Source: Apoderus coryli (Eukaryota; Arthropoda; Insecta; Coleoptera; Attelabidae). Taken from it: 64,000 nt of DNA. Positions 32,944 through 47,000 of this stretch are shown piece after piece. The stretch is from NCBI GenBank assembly GCA_911728435.2, contig OU452210.1, positions 11,842,001 through 11,906,000 of the forward strand, written 5' to 3'. The notes beneath the pieces are model-generated. The model was not told the DNA's origin, did not search any database, and saw only the letters and a list, made by a program, of their open reading frames with translations. How positions within the stretch are numbered: the stretch's first letter is position 1; every line of letters begins with the position of its first letter. The translations under genes and the position numbers were made by a program.

Positions 32944-35900
32944 GTAAGTTATTTTTTATAGAATTTTTAAATTATATCACGAAGGGTAAATTGTTATATT
33001 CCATATAGTTATATTATGTTATTGCGTAAATATTTATTTACCAAAGTTTTATCAATGAATGAAACATCTATATTTATTTATTTACTTATTTAATGGGTAC
33101 TTATAGAAAAATTATTCCTAATGTGACTTAATAATATAGTTGTTCTCGTAAACCCCTATTGTGAACGAATATTTGTTTACATTTTATACAGACTGTTCTA
33201 TAAAATAATATGAAGCGTTTTCAATGTAGGGGACTTTTAGAATAATTGATCTCGAAGAATCTTATTAGTCTTAGATGTTATTTAAAAATTCTGATCAAAA
33301 ACAGAGAAAACCAAATTCTAACTAGTGTTATTGAGTAACTTAAGTAAGAGGGTGTTTTAAAATAAAAGCGAAAATCCTTAAAGGGTAATTCCTTGTTTTA
33401 GATGGTTATCAATTAAACTTTTGGTTGCTGTATTACAATGTTGAACTATTTCCACTTTTAGTCTGGTCACTTTATAGATATTAATAAAAAGGGTTTAAAG
33501 TAGAATAATCTTTGCACATTTGCTATAAAAAGCTGGCATTGATAACCGTGTTAATTTAAAAAATTTTGCATGTTGCTAACAGGCAGTTTATTGCAATTAA
33601 AAAAAAATATATTTGGTGTTGCCAGTTTTTAAAATAAAACAATATGTAATTTTTTAATAACAATAGTGAAAAAAATTGCAATGCCTCGTTATTCGTTATT
33701 TTTCAACATAAAAGTATATCTTTCATTTTCCCGCCATTTTTGTCAATTGTTAGGTATTGACACGTCGTTTGTAAAGTGCACCGCACTGTTTTAAAATGGC
33801 TGCTTGATTTAACATATTTGTATTTTTTTTGTGATATTTTCAATTCGTTGAAACCTTTCTGGAAACCTAATAGTATCTCGACCTCCCTGTATTTTTTATT
33901 GTAATGAAAATTTTAAATATTAAACATCAAATCTGTCAATTATCACAACAAACGACTAAAGAAGATCACCAAATGCGAAAGGATTTTTTCCTGATATTTA
34001 TTTTTGATGTTCTCATTATTTATTATGGTCGACTTTAGTTTAGCCGAAATCATTTACATTTTTCTCATCTTATTGTTATATTGTACAAAGTTCTCTTGTA
34101 TTAGATTTTATAAAAAAAAATATATTGCTTTAATTTCAAATTTACAAAAAATGTTGTAGATAATTAAAAATTTCCCGTGCAACTTTGTTAGTAATTTCGA
34201 ATTTGGATTTTAAAATAATTGAGAATATCTCTTCCACCATTTATACCGATCATTGAATAGTTATCGTTTTGGACTTAAAAGAATATAACAATGTTATGTT
34301 TTAACTTAAAAATGCCCTTTTTTGTATCAAACATAATACAAATTTTAGGAAACGCATAATTCTTTAAAAAGAAACTTCCTAGTTAAATTATGTATTTATC
34401 AACAATCCTCATTTCAATATACAGTTGTTCTTCAAATGACATCATTTCTTGAATTAAGCCGGTTAAATATAATGTATAAGAATTAATTTTTTAATTTAAT
34501 TTCTAGAATAGGAACCCTAATTAAATATCGAAAAATATATTTAATATATATATTTTCAAAAGAATCCAGAAGAAAACATATTCTCACAGTTTATTTTTAA
34601 TTAAATTCAATTATTAATGGCAAAATTACCATTTAAGTATATATAAAATTTATTAAAGCTAAAGGTGCTAAAACATAATAGGAAAATATAATCAAGCAAT
34701 TATCCTTTTTTATACATAATACTAGTTAATATGCAATTTCCAACCCACCAATCTAATTTCCCATAATAAATGTTGGTTGAGTAGACCATCTACAAAAATG
34801 GTAATAAGAAGTACTTATATTTTCAAATTCTTCTTTATTTTGAAAATAAAGCGGTTAAAATATAAATTAAATTCTTATTTACTGTAATTAGATATTGTAC
34901 TTATATAGAACAAATTGTTATTTATTCTAAAAATAAACTTGTAATATAATACTAGGTTGAAAGTTCATTTAACTTATAACGATGCATAAATATTTAGATA
35001 GTATTATAATCCTTTTTAGATTTTTTTCATATTATTTACATTGTGATATATTCATATAACAGGGCTGATGTAATGTGTTATATTATAACATATCGGACGC
35101 ACTGTACAATAATAACAAGTGGCAGATACGGTATGTGTCTGCTGAAACGCGACTTTTTGTAGGCATTACTAACTTTGAATTTACACATATTATGTTTTGC
35201 TGAACACATTTATTTATATCATAAGTGCCTAGGTTTGTCTCCATACCATGTGCAGAACATATAGTCGAGTTGTGTAGTTCGTGAAATTGATTTAAAGCGA
35301 ACTAATAAAGTCCACCGAGAGAGTACGATATTTGAATGTCAAGCCATGCCATGGTTTTGTAAAATTAAAAATTTAATGAATAGTTTTAAACGGGACACTA
35401 GGTTAAATCTTGCTAAGAGTCTTTAACAAACATAATTTAGCATCAAATTGTACAAGTAGTGGTTCTCGAATTTAACGATGCTTATTTTAAATTGCCCTAG
35501 AATTTTATTTCTATAGAGACCTAAAAAATATGTTGGTGTTATTATTCAGATTATGTACGTCACTGATTTTCGTCATTGCCGTATTACTAGTCTCAGATTA
35601 AGAAAGTGACACTTGTATGAGATCTCAATCAATGAATAGTAACATTATTATTATATCAAAAAAGTATTACGTAGGAAAAATTTAAGACAATTATATATTG
35701 ATTATACGTGTTTTTGTAAAAAATAATGAATTTAATTCTGACGACTAGTGAGACACCACTGTTAATATTTGACATATCAAATGTCCAATTGATTATAGAT
35801 TCTCAATGTCACGAAAAACTGTGTCAAAAGATCAGTATTCAAAAAGGGTTCGTTGGATAGGTATTCATACCCATTTAAATATATTTGTTATTTTTATTAT

Positions 35901-37990
35901 AATTCTGTATATTGTTGATGTCCTTGAGCAATGTATATAAAATATTTTTCTACTTTATTGATGGCATTTTGACACACTACTTTGTATACGACCCTGAGTT
36001 ATAGGTTTTTGTTCTCTCTCCTTTAAAATTCAGTGGTTTATTGCTTGTTTGATTTTTACTTAGGAAGTCCTAAAGCTATTTATCATTGACTTCATCCGGT
36101 ATTAGGGTGCCTAAAGCACACCCAAAAATTTTTATAGTTTAACAATTTGTTCAAGTAAAAAATAATAAAAATTTTAACGTCGTCGCGCTTTAAAAGTGTT
36201 TTACTATGATACAAAAAAAATACTTATGTATATTTAATTTTATGTTAATATTTATGATTTTGGTTTCTAAAGGAATACTATCAGTCGTACAGGTTTTGAA
36301 ATGACCTACCAATCGAGGATAATGGAGTAAAAGGGGGCGGGAGGCGACGTATCGTTTGTGGTTTATTATCTCGTAGGGTTGGGATGGGTTCATTAAACAA
36401 AGTTTTATGGTGACAGATCTCATATACGATATGTTTATATTTCATATAAATAATTTAGACACATTTTCCAGCAAGAATTCATTGGGTTGTTGAGGTGTGT
36501 GGCATGTAAAAAAACTTGGACAGTGAGGGTTGAACATAATACTGCTGCTTGTCTATGATGTATTGAAAGATCGCTAGACAACAAAGAGTGCATTCTTTGC
36601 GTACTCATACCCATAGAGGTTTATTCCACTGAATAAATAAATAAAATATATCGCGGTTTTAAGAGAATGCTCGCTATTGATATGGAACATATTCTACTGG
36701 ACAGCCTTACAACAACCCGCATCAACACTAATAGTAAATACGAATAAGTGTTATACAACAGAACGCCAGGCGAATCATGATTAATGTAAGAATGGTTTTC
36801 AGATCATATCCTTGCTCTTCACCAGAAGGGGGACACTGAACCCTTCTTGGAGCAACTTCTCTTCAATTTTGAGGTGAAATACCTTTTTGTTTTGTTGAGA
36901 ACACTGCGTTTGAATATTTTTTTGTTGAACTGCATTTACTGCTGAAAATTGTATTAAGAATCAACCTAGCGTCTATAAACAGTGTTTCCAACTTGGCATT
37001 TTACAGATTTAACGCTCTTTACCCAACAAGAAACAAAACCAATACAGAAATATCGAACACTCGACATCAGTAAATGAAAAAGTGCAGTTAATTTCTGATG
37101 TTTGTATCGTGAATCTACAAAACGAAATGATCGTCTGATGCATGTCTAGTTCCCGTCTATTTTTCTTGTTTTTTGTTGAATGTTGACAGAATAGAAGAAA
37201 TAATATTCTGCACTTTATGAAAGTAAATATTTCTGAAAATTACCTGTAACTCGAACGCTTATTTGGGAAACAAATTGGATATTGGCATTCGTTCCTACAG
37301 TAGATTGTTCTTTTCTTTTTGTCACGTTGTATGTGTAATATATAAAGATAAGTAAAATATATATGTATGTATATATATATTTAAAAAAAAATAAAAATAT
37401 ATCGGTAGTAAATCCATGCACATTTAAAAGCTATTAAATATGCAAGCATCATAAAGGATAGCAATAGTTTATTATAATACTACCTTGGCTTGTAAATTTG
37501 ATATGTCTTATCTAACATATTATGCAAATATGTGAAAATGACAGTCTAGTTAAAAATAGATTTTAACAGTTTAAGCACCTTTAATATTGTGTATGTCATA
37601 TTTTTTTACTTATGTACTTGTTTAATAGAATTTCATGACAGCGATAACCATGTTGTTCCTTAATTTATTTATAAAGCAAAATTTACTTATTTCTGCAAGT
37701 CTCTTTTATATGATAATATACTACTAATACCTTGAGCAAGCAAGCTAATTGTTAAGAACTAAATATTTGTTTTAAATAAATATTTGTTGAAATATATATT
37801 ACTCTTTTAAATAAGAATAAATGGATTAAGGCCAATTGCCATGTATACGAGGTGTGATTATACAATAACGAAAGTACAAAAGTACACAACATCAGCTGGT
37901 AAAGATTTGATTAAAAGTATTTATGTGGAGATCAATTTTAAATTCAGATCCCAAATTGGGTAATAATTTCAGTATGTGAAGGTATGAAAA
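32944..37990. other. Gene-free AT-rich stretch
   Basis: No exon or mobile element identified. Open frames at 36190-36423 and 37215-37421 are short, on the minus strand, and rich in AT-driven residues. It may be intron sequence of a gene starting at 32.78 kb. Confidence 0.45.
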
Positions 37991-38004
37991 AGCAACATGC
38001 ACAA

Positions 38005-38480
38005 TTCCAAGTTTTATTCAATTCAATTCAAAACTTTATTGTTCCCAAAACATACAGTTTTCTAAGAATGAATTTTGTTTGGTACATATGATAATATAAT
38101 AGTAATACAATAATATAATAACAACACAACGTTCATCCTATTCAATGAACAAATATAGGCAAAACAAAAAGAAAAATAGCAAAAAGAAAAACAGCAAAAA
38201 AAAACAATCCAATAATAATATGAGAAAGAAAAGTAAAAAGAGAATAAAAACAAACAGCAATTCATTCCTACTCGTTTATAATAAATTATCTTAATTTAAG
38301 AATATCTACAATTAGTGAGCAGATTTGTTTGGCTAACCTCAGATTAATATGATTTAGGGCACTAACTAAGTCATCAAGGGATGATGATACCGCGGTCTGT
38401 GCCGCAATTGCAGTGCAATCAAACTGAGTCATAAGTCGACAAATTGCGGGCCAATGGATTCTGCCTTTATATTTATAAGG
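38005..38480 (-). mobile_element. 5'-truncated retroelement tail (ORF end, A-rich 3' UTR)
   Basis: On the minus strand an open segment of about 60 codons contains M-T-Q-F-D-C-T-A-I-A-A-Q-T-A-V and L-D-D-L-V-S-A-L-N-H-I-N-L-R-L-A-K and ends D-I-L-K-L-R-stop near 38290. After a U-rich 3' UTR it ends AATAAAGTTTTGAATTGAA and short GAATT repeats near 38020. A coding end, a polyadenylation-like signal and a short-repeat tail together suggest a LINE copy. I do not recognise the protein, so a processed pseudogene is possible. Confidence 0.4.
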
Positions 38481-40510
38481 AGTACATAATCAAAAATATA
38501 AATAAATTCAAAAGAGAGACAACATTTAATTAAAAAAATATAATATATAATAATTCACTTGGGCAATTTTAGAATATGTGGTATATTTCCGTGTTCGTTA
38601 TAATTAGTATTTTAATAGATACTGAAAGTCGCTCTGGTGTAAACTGAACAATGTTGAAAGAATTTGTTAGTTTTCCTTTCCAACTAAAAACTATTAGGTA
38701 GGTATAATGCTGACGGTAATATTTACGTTTTTGTTTATACAATTGTTTATCTTGGCCCTGAGTAACTAGTACGATCGGTCTATAATGTACAATTGTTGCA
38801 CAATAATTGATTTAAAGTTTATATGAATTTGACGAAATTCAACTGGTTGTAGGCGTTTCTATGAGTATAATAGTATATTATAGTAAATTATTGCGTATGC
38901 AAACATATATCAAAAAGTGCGTTTATTGAGACAGGAAACATGCATGGTATATAGTAGTTGTATATTATAAACATCTACATCTGTATACAAACAAGTCAAT
39001 ATAGGCTTGTTAAAGTTTAATTAATTTTATAATAGCTGCTGACATAATAACTGACAAAGTCTATTATGTGTGAGACCGACAATTCGGTAAAATATGTTTA
39101 TATAGGTATTTATTTATGTATTACGTTAAAGAAATGTTCATTTTTGCACATCTGTCTTATTACATGCAGGATGTTTATGTAATTTTCAGTGACAGGGGCA
39201 TACCCAAAACAAGGAGCTTTAACATGCAATTGTTTTCTACTTAAGCGAACCATTGTGGGCCATTATTATCTACCACCTGATCTTCGAAAGCTAAAAAGAT
39301 ACGATAAACATTCTCCATTACTGTTCACATTTTATACAGAGTTGAATGAAACATATATGTAGGTAATACACACTGGCAATATATGAACAGTGGCATATTT
39401 TTTATAACAGGCTATGACGAATTCAATATATAAAATATTACTGTTATAATCGAACTGCAATACAGCCTTATATATAATCAATAAACAAAATATTATTTTG
39501 TTTTCACTTTATTTTTCAGAATATATTTGCGGGTGATCCACACAAATAGTTAAAAGTAAAATTGTGTTCATGAAATCCTAATAAGAGCCTACCAATCCCA
39601 ATTTTAAGTAATCACTAACTCTCTATGCAATGTGCCATAATTGTCGGGACGAGAAAGTCTTTAAGTCTTTCATAATTAAAATTTGCCAATATGTTAATAT
39701 TTAAGCAAACATCTAACTTTTGACTACATCATAATTTAAATAATTGTACCTATTTATTAAATTACCAAGTTGGATTATTACAACTTTTCTTTGTATGTTT
39801 AAAATAAGTAGGTACTTTGGAAATTACGTCATTGGAATTTTAACTAAATTAAATTCAATAATTTAATTATTTCGATTTCATCGATATGTGATATTGATGA
39901 GTTGATAAATATCTTTCTGTCACAAATAAGACAAATAAAGAATATTATATGCATATACTTATTTAGTAAAATTAAAGACAAGGTCATTCAGCATAATGTT
40001 GCGAAGAATTCACTAAAGTAAGCAACATAATGGTGCAAGTTATATTGTGACACCTTGTAAATGAGCACTAAAGTTCCAGCAAAATGTATTTAAAAACACA
40101 TAACTAGCCAACGCTAGGTGCAGATACGATTATAGTTCTTTATATTTTGCGGTAAAGTAGTTTTATGCTTGCCACAAATGATGTCATTAAAAAAATGTAT
40201 AAGTATAAAATAACCGGACCGAATAATAAACGCTTATTTTGTAAGAACCCATGATATTAAATAACAAATAATAGCAACCTGGATGTTAATTAGACTTGTT
40301 AATGTGATATTTATACTACCACTCATCAATTTCATCCATCAAAACTACAAAAGACAAACGATGACTAATAGCGATTGTTTTCATATGAATAGCAAATAAG
40401 GATTACACGATCCTTACTCATGCATGATATATAACCTCACGCGAATTCGAAGACATATTTTGACATGAAAAATTTTGTATTTTTAATATTTTCGATAAAT
40501 TGTTTCATAA
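38481..40510. other. Gene-free AT-rich stretch
   Basis: Nothing recognisable beyond short simple AT tracts. Confidence 0.45.
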
Positions 40511-40521
40511 AGACATACCTA

Positions 40522-40586
40522 TACGAGGGGGCATTTTTAATTTTGCATTTTCTACTCTTCAGTGGAATTAAAAACGCCTCCTCGTA
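40522..40586. mobile_element. Mini-element made almost only of mariner-type terminal repeats
   Basis: TACGAGGGGGCATTTTTAAT at 40522-40541 is matched in reverse complement by ATTAAAAACGCCTCCTCGTA at 40567-40586, with about 25 nt between them. The repeats agree with the terminal repeat of the mariner remnant at 31595, so this is probably a deletion derivative of the same family. Confidence 0.65.
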
Positions 40587-40630
40587 TAATTAGATATTAT
40601 TTAAAAGTAAAAAAAAATGTTATGTTATAC

Positions 40631-41059
40631 AGGGTGTCCCAGGGAAGGGGGAGATCATTTGGAATCAAAATAACCATATATGTCCAATCCAATGGTTGAC
40701 GGTTAAAAAGTTATTTTAGTTTCCAATGAATCGAATATTGAGTTCACTTGTAAAGCTATAAAAAATAAGTGCGGATATTCAAAGTTTTATTTTTGGTTGC
40801 GTCTTATTAATTAAAAAAAAAATTTTAGACCCTGTTACCTTGTAGCAAACAAAAAAGTGGTCTTATGTTTTAAAAAAAATTTTAGTAAATTTATATTGAA
40901 AAACTGACCTGCCCTCAGATAAACTTAATTAATGATGTGTTCTAACCAATTTGTTGTTTGTTGTTATTAAGACCACTTTTTTCTTAGCTATAAAATAACA
41001 GGGATTTCGAAAATATTTTATTAATTAATAAGATCCTTAAGGATCAAACATACCCTGTA
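40631..41059. mobile_element. Foldback MITE with CAGGGT ends
   Basis: It begins TATACAGGGTGTCC and ends ATACCCTGTATA, both at TA. Inside, an imperfect inverted repeat of about 65 nt pairs 40801-40866 (CTTATTAATTAA ... AAAAAAGTGGTCTTA) with 40967-41031 (TAAGACCACTTTTTT ... TTAATTAATAAG). A 14-bp palindrome GATCCTTAAGGATC follows at 41032-41045. There is no coding capacity. A second end-like motif, CTGGGTGTCCCACC, starts at about 41068. Confidence 0.6.
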
Positions 41060-41089
41060 TATATGCTGGGTGTCCCACCACAAACTACA

Positions 41090-44000
41090 CTGTGTAACAA
41101 TCTGAAAATCTGGTGTATAACTTACGTCGAGGGGGCCAAATCGGGTAAAATGTTTTCAAGAATCTAGTACTTGTGGGCATGAACTTCCTTATTTTAAATA
41201 TGCGACCCTATATAAATTATATATTTTTTGGATTCTACTTGTAATTCTAAAGGTTGTTCATGTTATACCTATGTCCAGCCGTTTACGAAATATTTGAAAT
41301 TTTCTGTCAAAAATCACGTTTGCAGATTAAAGAATAATTACAATATTTTATTGTATAGAAGCTTCAATAATTGAATTCGTTGGGATTTCCTAGTAGCTAT
41401 AAACCTACTTCAGACGCCTATGTACCTATATATTTTTAATAAATATGGCTAAATAGAAATTAGTTATAAATGAGAAAATAAATAATGTATCTACATTTAC
41501 CGCATGATATTCGATATCATCTAAGATTTCGGATCTCTCCGAAATTCGAAAACCTTTTCAGATTTTTGGTACCCTTAGGATTTGGGCCTCTTTGCAATTG
41601 CGATGTATTAACTCTAAGCAACCGTTTAAAAATTATTTATATCACTCTTAAAAAGTATTTGTACTGGAAATTCTATTAACACAGTCTATTTGCGCATTTG
41701 TTATTGTTGGAGGTACTTACTCATATAAGCATACAGTAAATATCTTCATTATTAATGGTCCCTACCATAGGTGAGAAAATCCCATTCGCTTAATCATGGA
41801 TTGTTTACAGATTGATTGATTGTTATTTTTTTCTGTAAGATTAATTTCTCAATTTATCTGTTTATTTAAACAAACACCTCTCAAAAAAATCTCTTTGGTC
41901 ATTTTACCGGCTGCTTGTTGCTATCATTGGCGTAACAAAGGAATACCAACTCACAAGTTACAATGTAACCTATTCTTATTTACTGCGTGACTATTTAATG
42001 TTTTGTTCGTTAAAAAAAACGTATTTCCGTTTTCGTTCAACATATGTTTTTGCTCGCAACACTTTATATTATTCATTTATTATATTGGTATCAAAGAAAT
42101 CATTTTATGATGTTTAGTAAATAATAACCATGTCAGAGTTATACACTTCATTATTTTTTATTATACGCAGTCAATAAAAACGGTTTAATTTGTTTAAGCA
42201 AATGACATTTTTATTATAGGTTAAAGTCCTGGACCTGTCTTTTCAGTATTTATGATTTTTTACATTATTTGTTTCGATACTATATTTTACCTCAAAATCA
42301 CTATACTGAATCCATAAGTCACAATTAAATACAATGATTTAATGGGATATTGAAAAATATACGAATACAAAATAATAAATATGAATTTGAAACTTTCTAA
42401 TGTAGGATTATTTGTTAATAGTTTTATTATAAAATTAGTACCTATTTTTCTATAATAGAAGGTAATTATTTACCGATTATAATTACCGTAATATATACAT
42501 AAACTTTAAAAAACCTAAAAATGATATTACTTACCTACACAAATATTTTTATTATAGGTTACCATCTATTTAATTGTCTTCATTTTAATTTATTATTTGT
42601 ATGTGCTAATATAAGAAGTTTTTGCCAGATAATAAACATAATTATAAGCTATAATATTTAAAAACTAATTTAAAATAAAAATCTTGACGTAAACTAATCA
42701 TAAATCACTGCATGGAAATAGGTACAACTAAAAAAATTCGGAGCAATATCTTTTGTAACACAGTAATTATAGAGTTAAGTATATAATTATTTCGAGCGCT
42801 AAGGTCGTGATTTTGTATCGACATTTTATTGATAAATAAATACTAGGCATAATATTACAATACATTACTACATTTAAACAAATGGATGATAATATATAAA
42901 ATTTTTAAATAAATTCCTAGCCTTGGATACAAACAGTTGTTAACGTGTTCATTCGTAACGCCATATAATTAATATTCCTCTGATTATTTTGTATTCCTCC
43001 TAATTATGTTTTTTTTTATCAGATTTTATGTAATGTTAATCGAATTTTAATTATTTTTACTTAATTCCAGTAGTTTGTAGTTTTAACAAAAAGTAACCAA
43101 ATAAACTGAAATTAGCAAGAATATTTGGGTTTGCCAAATTTTATACTCTTATGTATGTTATGTTCCTATAGTGATACGAAATTTGAGAAATATTTTCTGT
43201 AACAATAGTAGAACTGTATTTTTTAATTTTTGGATAGAACAAAGTAAAAGTAAAATAGTAATTTGTATGAGTGCCCGTGGAATTTTTACACAATGCACCA
43301 GTTTATTATATTTTAGCCCCCATTTTGAACCTTACAGGGGCGCCTTTAACACATTATATTGAATTTGCTGCATACCTATTTAAAAATTCAAAGATATAAT
43401 TATTATTACTATATCCCTTGTTACTGTTGTGTTTTTATATTCGTTATTTGGTCTGGACCAAAGAATTAGCCGTCTTACGTTGGGCACTCCGTTTTAGGGC
43501 TAAATGAAAATGCCCAGTTTAGAAAAAGCTTGAAAACTTATTTCAAATAAACATAGGTGTGCGTCACAGTAGGTAGATCCTGATGTTTGAGGGCCCACTC
43601 ATATGAAATCAAAAGCAATATTCGCATACGAAAAGATTAAATGTAAACAATAATTTTCTGATCAAACTATAACTTTAGCGAGAATAATAATAATTGTTTC
43701 GTACAGCATTCGTATTTCTATTATGTATATAGTTAAATCTGATATAGAGAATAAAAAACTACTAAATAGGTATATTTAATGTAACTGATACACCTAATTT
43801 GCTGTTTGAATAAACTTGTAGGTAGTGTTGTGTAAAATTCATCAACCTACATTGTAAAATCAAATGTTATTGTTTGACATGTGGGTGCCCATTTACATTT
43901 GAAACTTTTTTTTTGTTGATAGAATTGATAACAATTAATTAAGCTGTTGCAAAACTGAAATTAAAAATTCTTCGCTTCTTAGAATAACGCTTGTAAATGA

Positions 44001-47000
44001 ATTATGTATTTATGCTGTCTCATTCAATACTTTTAGGCCAGTTAATTCAGTGTATTTCGTATACATAAATTTCATGAATTGCGACGTGTTTGGTTGTTTA
44101 TTATTATTTTTTATTTTGAGTATATTCAATATTCCAAAAAACAAAGCCACCCAACATGTCCATATACAACCCGAAAAAAGTGGTTCCTTACATCGCAAGT
44201 AAACCTTTTGAATTTTGCATGAACCTACAGATCAATGAACCTTCATTTGTCCTCAAACAATAAGTATTTAATTTTTATTGGGTCATTCTATAATGTACGA
44301 ATGACTGCTTTATACTAATTATCTTCAACAGTTAAGTAATATGACTACAAATTATTGTTAGCTCATCACACAGCTGAGTCCGTTTCACAAATATATTTTT
44401 TTCCATTATACAATTAGCATTTTACAAGAGAGAGGTTCGAGTTGTACAGTGTGTCCAATTATAACATTAAATGGCCTAGAAATGGAACTCATAAAAACAC
44501 CAAACTTGAAAAAAGTCTCTAGGTATAGATGTCTGCTCTGTATTTTAAGTATGGAAAATAGTTATGTTTTTTTTTTAGGTTTGGTAGTTAGTTATTCAGA
44601 TCAATTACAAATACTTTTTCAGACCATCGCACGCGAAATGAGTATTTGGTTCACAAATTTGACATTTTTGATACTTTCGTTTTCAAGTTGGTATTAAATC
44701 AGAAAGCTCCGAGATTACAATACTTTTCAGTTCTGAAGGAGTGCAAGATACCGAAAGATCACTATCAGTATCAGGCATTATTTTTGTGGTTTGACGGTCA
44801 AAATATTTGTATATATTCCAACATGTCATTTCCATAACAACGGTGTTGATTTTAAAGTAATAATATATGTATTTGCTTGATATTATCAAGTTCATACTTT
44901 TAACGATAATATGTTTAAGTATTTTGGAGCATGGCTTTTTGTCACAGTATGGAAAATTAAAAAAAATTGAATCGAAAAAACGAAGAAAACTAGGATACAA
45001 TTTTTGTTGTAATATTCTTGACCTATTTAAAATGAGAGCATTAAGTCCTGATAAAAATCACATTGATATAGTCTCTTAATACCGAGCTACTTCTTCGCTT
45101 TCTGAACACAATGTATTTTTTTGTAAGATTTTAAGTCTGCCTTGACATTCTGTTCAAGATTTTTTTAGTTTATGTATTATTTTCTACATTGTAGAAAAGT
45201 TCAATGCGTGAATATTTTTAATTAATTGATTTATTGATAATGAATAAAAGTATCATTTACTTTGAATACTGTTCTCTATATTACTTGGTGTAATTATCCT
45301 ATTTAAATGTATAGGATAATTGATTTATTGTGATATAAGATTTATTAAAAAACGATGCCAATTTATAAAAGGAGATGCTTTACATAGAGAAAATTCATTT
45401 AAATTTAATTTGAATATTACATTATTATTTAATTCATCAATTAGTACATTTTTGTAAATACATGAGATATCAAACATCTACTATAATTAAAGAATTCTGG
45501 GTCATTGAATAATGTCGATCTTATGTAGGTGTTAAAATGTATTTATTCTTGAAATATATGTCAGTGGCTTAGAAAATATAAAACTATTTATTAAACTGAA
45601 AATAATCCGAGTTTTCTTGCATTATGTACTAGTTTTTTAATGTAATAAAAAACGTCATGTTTCTATTATTTTGTATTACTATAAACAATGATCTATAATA
45701 TATTAGCTTTGTTGTGTGCTAGTTTATTATAATTTAACTCAGAAATTGTTTGTTTAAATTTTGTATTAGTAGTATGATGCCTCGGATAACAAAGTTATTA
45801 ACATTTTACTATTATTTTTATTAATTTCTTCTATAATTCAAAAGCAAAATTACAAGTAGGTACTAGATTATACTATTTAGCAATTTATAATCGTATTTAT
45901 TAATCTGGAATTTAAAAGCTATTTGAGCACAGGTTTATAGTGAATTTAGATAAAATAGAAAACGTATTATATCAATCTATATCTCAAACAGAATTATTTA
46001 ATTCACTTTTAAATTCCCTACATGTAATGTTGAATATAAGTGTTTGTTTTATTACTAGTAAACAGGTTTTGTGTACTTTTATAAGCTTTCATTCATAAAT
46101 CGAGCACATTTTTTGACGCATTTTTTAAAATTGTTATGTGTTTTGAACATAGATGTACAGAAATTGATTAATAGGGGGTTTATTTAAGTAAGAAACCATT
46201 TAAAAATATCAATTAGTGTTTTGTTTCCTCGTTTTTGATCGACATATTTTCCTGCAATGCAAATTTCTTTGACGGACCTCAAACAAGGAATGGAATCATT
46301 TACTATTTTGTGACATTCATCAGATAGTGTCCAAAAAAGAGAATCGACCATTTCTTCAAATTAAAATAATTGCAAACTTACCTATTTGATTTATTTATTG
46401 TTGTTCCCTTGCTTTTTTGTATTGTTCCGGAGATAAATTAGTATTTCTCAACGAAATAATATTTAATCAAATACTTCTAAAATCTCCTAATCATGTTTTA
46501 GAGTGTGAAAAGCAGACAATGCGCTAGCAACAGAGGTTTAATCAAACCTTTAAAATTCCTCATGTAAAACTGAATAGTTTTAACTACTGATGATGGAATT
46601 ATCACAATCTGAAACATGTTAGTTTGGAGAAACTTGATTAAATCTTATTTGGTGAAGAAAGGCTTTAATACCATATCCAGAATTAATTATCAGACTATTT
46701 CTTCAAATTTTTTGTATTGTTTTTCTAACTTTATGTTAGATTGTGGTTCATTTATTTATTTATTGTCCATTCGTAACAATAGTGGGTATAATGATTTATG
46801 TATACCCAGATATATTAGCATATTTTTAAGAATGAAAAATATCTTTTAAATCTTGTTTATTTTTCTCTCAAAAAAACATATTGTACAAATAAAGTCGCCT
46901 TTGATAATTCTCAAATATTGTTTAAAATTCTCTTCCTTTTCCAGTATAAAAGATTTGTTTTAATTTTTAACATGTCAACCCTGCGGGAGACTTCTGCAAA

